A DNA stretch of 64,000 bases, taken from an uncultured Colwellia sp. GTDB lineage: Bacteria; Pseudomonadota; Gammaproteobacteria; Enterobacterales; Alteromonadaceae. The stretch is taken from assembly GCA_913062815.1 (NCBI GenBank), contig CAJXWZ010000017.1:48301-112300 (forward strand), given 5' to 3'. The notes beneath the pieces are model-generated. The model was not told the origin of the DNA. It saw nothing but the letters and a program-made list of their open reading frames with translations, and ran no database searches. Of this stretch, positions 62,792 to 64,000 are shown one piece after another (position 1 is the stretch's first letter; every line of letters begins with the position of its first letter). The position numbers were made by a program, and so were the translations under genes.

Positions 62792-63499
62792 TTATTTAAT
62801 TAAGTCAACTTGCTTACTCGCTGTATTGGTTTGTAAACCAAAATGACCAAGCACATAGCTATAACTCGCCTCTTCGTTTGGTATTTGACTAGAGTGTACC
62901 CCACCGACGGTACATACCCCACTACCGCAGACAATTTGATCGCTCCAGCTTTTTATCGAGTAAACGCGATTTGCAATAGCTTTGTCATCAAGCCAATCGA
63001 GAAATGGACTTGAGATCGATAAACCATTTACGCCACAAGTTGGAGTCCAAACGTTCCAAGGGTAAGCACCACATGTCCACAAACCACGATAGGCACCAGC
63101 AACGCCGACAAATACATCAACTTGACTGCTTTGATTGAGTTTAATTATTTGTTGAGCGGCTAAGGTCACCCCCATCGAGTGTCCAATGACATCAATTTTT
63201 CCGGTACAAGAGCTACTTAGTGCAGAGTTTATAGCGTTTCTTACCGGGGTTTCTTCTGAACCACTGTGGTTATTATTTGCGGCATAACTACTACCCCACG
63301 AAGGGCGATGTATTTGGCTACTGTTATAGCCTTCTGAAATCAATAAGTCGTAAGTATTATCCCAGTCTGACGGTGAGCCAGCATTACCGTGTACAAGGAC
63401 AACACTATCTATGCAATTGGCATGAGCTGTATGGACGGTCATGACTAAACTCAAAGCGAGCAAAGTGTTTCTTAGTAAAATTAATAAGTTATCGGTCAT
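62792..63499 (-). CDS. Secreted lipase-like alpha/beta-hydrolase
   Basis: A 235-residue secreted hydrolase with a signal peptide (about 1-27, ending AHAN) and a lipase class 2-like core: VVLVHGNAGSPSDWDNTYD (oxyanion region) and VIGHSMGVTLAAQQ (nucleophile Ser). Six or more cysteines in the mature part (CTGK, CGAYPWN, CGVNG, CGSGVC) suggest disulfides, as expected outside the cell. It is probably a triacylglycerol lipase or PHA/polyester hydrolase. AGAGAAC precedes the ATG. Confidence 0.82.
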   Translation of the reverse strand: MTDNLLILLRNTLLALSLVMTVHTAHANCIDSVVLVHGNAGSPSDWDNTYDLLISEGYNSSQIHRPSWGSSYAANNNHSGSEETPVRNAINSALSSSCTGKIDVIGHSMGVTLAAQQIIKLNQSSQVDVFVGVAGAYRGLWTCGAYPWNVWTPTCGVNGLSISSPFLDWLDDKAIANRVYSIKSWSDQIVCGSGVCTVGGVHSSQIPNEEASYSYVLGHFGLQTNTASKQVDLIK

Positions 63500-63580
63500 A
63501 ATTGTTCTCTAATTATTTAAGTATTTGTGTTCACTTAACCGCGAGGAAAAGTGAACAATAATGTGTTTCTGGCGCTTTAC

Positions 63581-64000
63581 TTAAGGACAACTTCCCACTT
63601 CAAAGTAATTATCAGAGGTTTCAGCTAGCGTGGAAGTGTAGAACAAATTGTATAATCCTAGGCTATCACCTGAGCCAACGGCATAAGCGTAAAGACCATT
63701 GGTAGTCGCTCGGTTTGCTTGCACATGGGCGTAATTGCTTGCGGTTGTTTCCGAGCATTCACTGATAGGGTCTGGGGTACTGTCGCAAACATTACCAATG
63801 CCATCGTTGTCATTATCGGCCTGATCAGCATTAGCTATGTTAGGACAATTATCGTTGCTATCTTCAATGCCGTCGTTATCGGTATCGATAATGCTACCAT
63901 CAGGAGTACTGTCGCAAACATTACCAATGCCATCGTTGTCATTATCGGCCTGATCAGCATTAGCTATGTTAGGACAATTATCGTTGCTATCTTCAATGCC
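63581..64000 (-). CDS. 3' end of a secreted protein with thrombospondin type 3 repeats (partial)
   Basis: The last 139 residues of a minus-strand gene that runs off the window. The visible part has two calcium-binding TSP3-type repeat units (DTDNDGIEDSNDNCPNIAN; DNDNDGIGNVCD), then a C-terminal domain (NYAHVQANRATTNGLYAYAVGS...LGLYNLFYTSTLAETSDNYFEV) that resembles the substrate-binding domain of extracellular PHB depolymerases. The missing N-terminal part is therefore probably a catalytic domain, such as a depolymerase or lipase. It lies 82 nt upstream of the secreted lipase gene on the same strand. Confidence 0.7.
   Translation of the reverse strand, partial: GIEDSNDNCPNIANADQADNDNDGIGNVCDSTPDGSIIDTDNDGIEDSNDNCPNIANADQADNDNDGIGNVCDSTPDPISECSETTASNYAHVQANRATTNGLYAYAVGSGDSLGLYNLFYTSTLAETSDNYFEVGSCP
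63777..64000 (-). repeat. Tandem DNA repeat encoding TSP3 units
   Basis: A 95-bp sequence at 63777-63871 recurs, identical by eye, at 63906-64000; the period is 129 bp (43 codons). It may continue beyond the window. Near-identity at the DNA level, including third positions, points to recent duplication or gene conversion. Confidence 0.85.

Noticed and set aside
63777..64000. CRISPR array
   Set aside because: The repeats are 95 bp with coding continuity and encode calcium-binding units; there are no short repeats with unique spacers.

Overview
The window comes from an AT-rich marine gammaproteobacterium, most likely of the Colwelliaceae (Colwellia, Thalassotalea or relatives). This rests on the housekeeping order gmk-rpoZ-spoT-(ridA)-trmH-recG, a CrbS/CrbR two-component system, several TonB-dependent receptors and secreted hydrolases, and base composition. 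The genus is an inference; no rRNA or tRNA gene is visible. No complete mobile element, prophage or CRISPR array was found.

Layout. 1-3.4 kb: a class III CoA-transferase converging on a serine hydrolase that overlaps an unusual six-helix membrane protein. 3.4-19.9 kb: a polyamine (putrescine) catabolism island with two PuuB-like oxidases, PuuC, PuuR, PuuA, PuuD and an SpuC-type aminotransferase. A TonB receptor, an exported lipoprotein amidohydrolase, a DUF3422 protein, an SMR pump and a second copy of the six-helix membrane protein are interleaved with it. A shared element close to ATATTGAACR lies upstream of each puu unit and is probably the PuuR operator. 20.4-28.1 kb: a five-gene module in which a serine hydrolase domain and a PD40 (WD40-like) beta-propeller occur separately and fused, next to an esterase and a divergent CadC-like membrane regulator that itself has a PD40 sensor domain.

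28-31.3 kb: lone periplasmic binding protein, c-type heme DUF3365 protein, DUF4399 protein and HDOD protein. 31.5-36.4 kb: a heavy-metal RND efflux operon without an outer-membrane factor. 36.4-40 kb: polA, flanked by two candidate small-RNA loci and preceded by two DnaA boxes. 40-48 kb: recG, trmH, ridA, spoT, rpoZ, gmk and an aromatic/aspartate aminotransferase, all on the minus strand. 48-52.8 kb: serine hydrolase, DUF445 protein, cyclophilin, greB and a PHB-depolymerase-like esterase. 53-64 kb: a second TonB receptor, crbR converging on crbS, an MFS transporter overlapping an HSL-type esterase, another periplasmic binding protein, a secreted lipase and the 3' end of a large secreted protein with thrombospondin type 3 repeats.

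How the genes fit together. In the puu island, putrescine can be degraded by the gamma-glutamyl route (PuuA, PuuB, PuuC, PuuD) or by direct transamination (SpuC, then PuuC). PuuR probably represses all units until polyamine is present. The receptor and amidohydrolase suggest, as inference, scavenging of polyamine conjugates. The most distinctive features are the membrane-protein pair with three internal repeats, the hydrolase/PD40 module with a matching sensor, and the small-RNA candidate just after polA.
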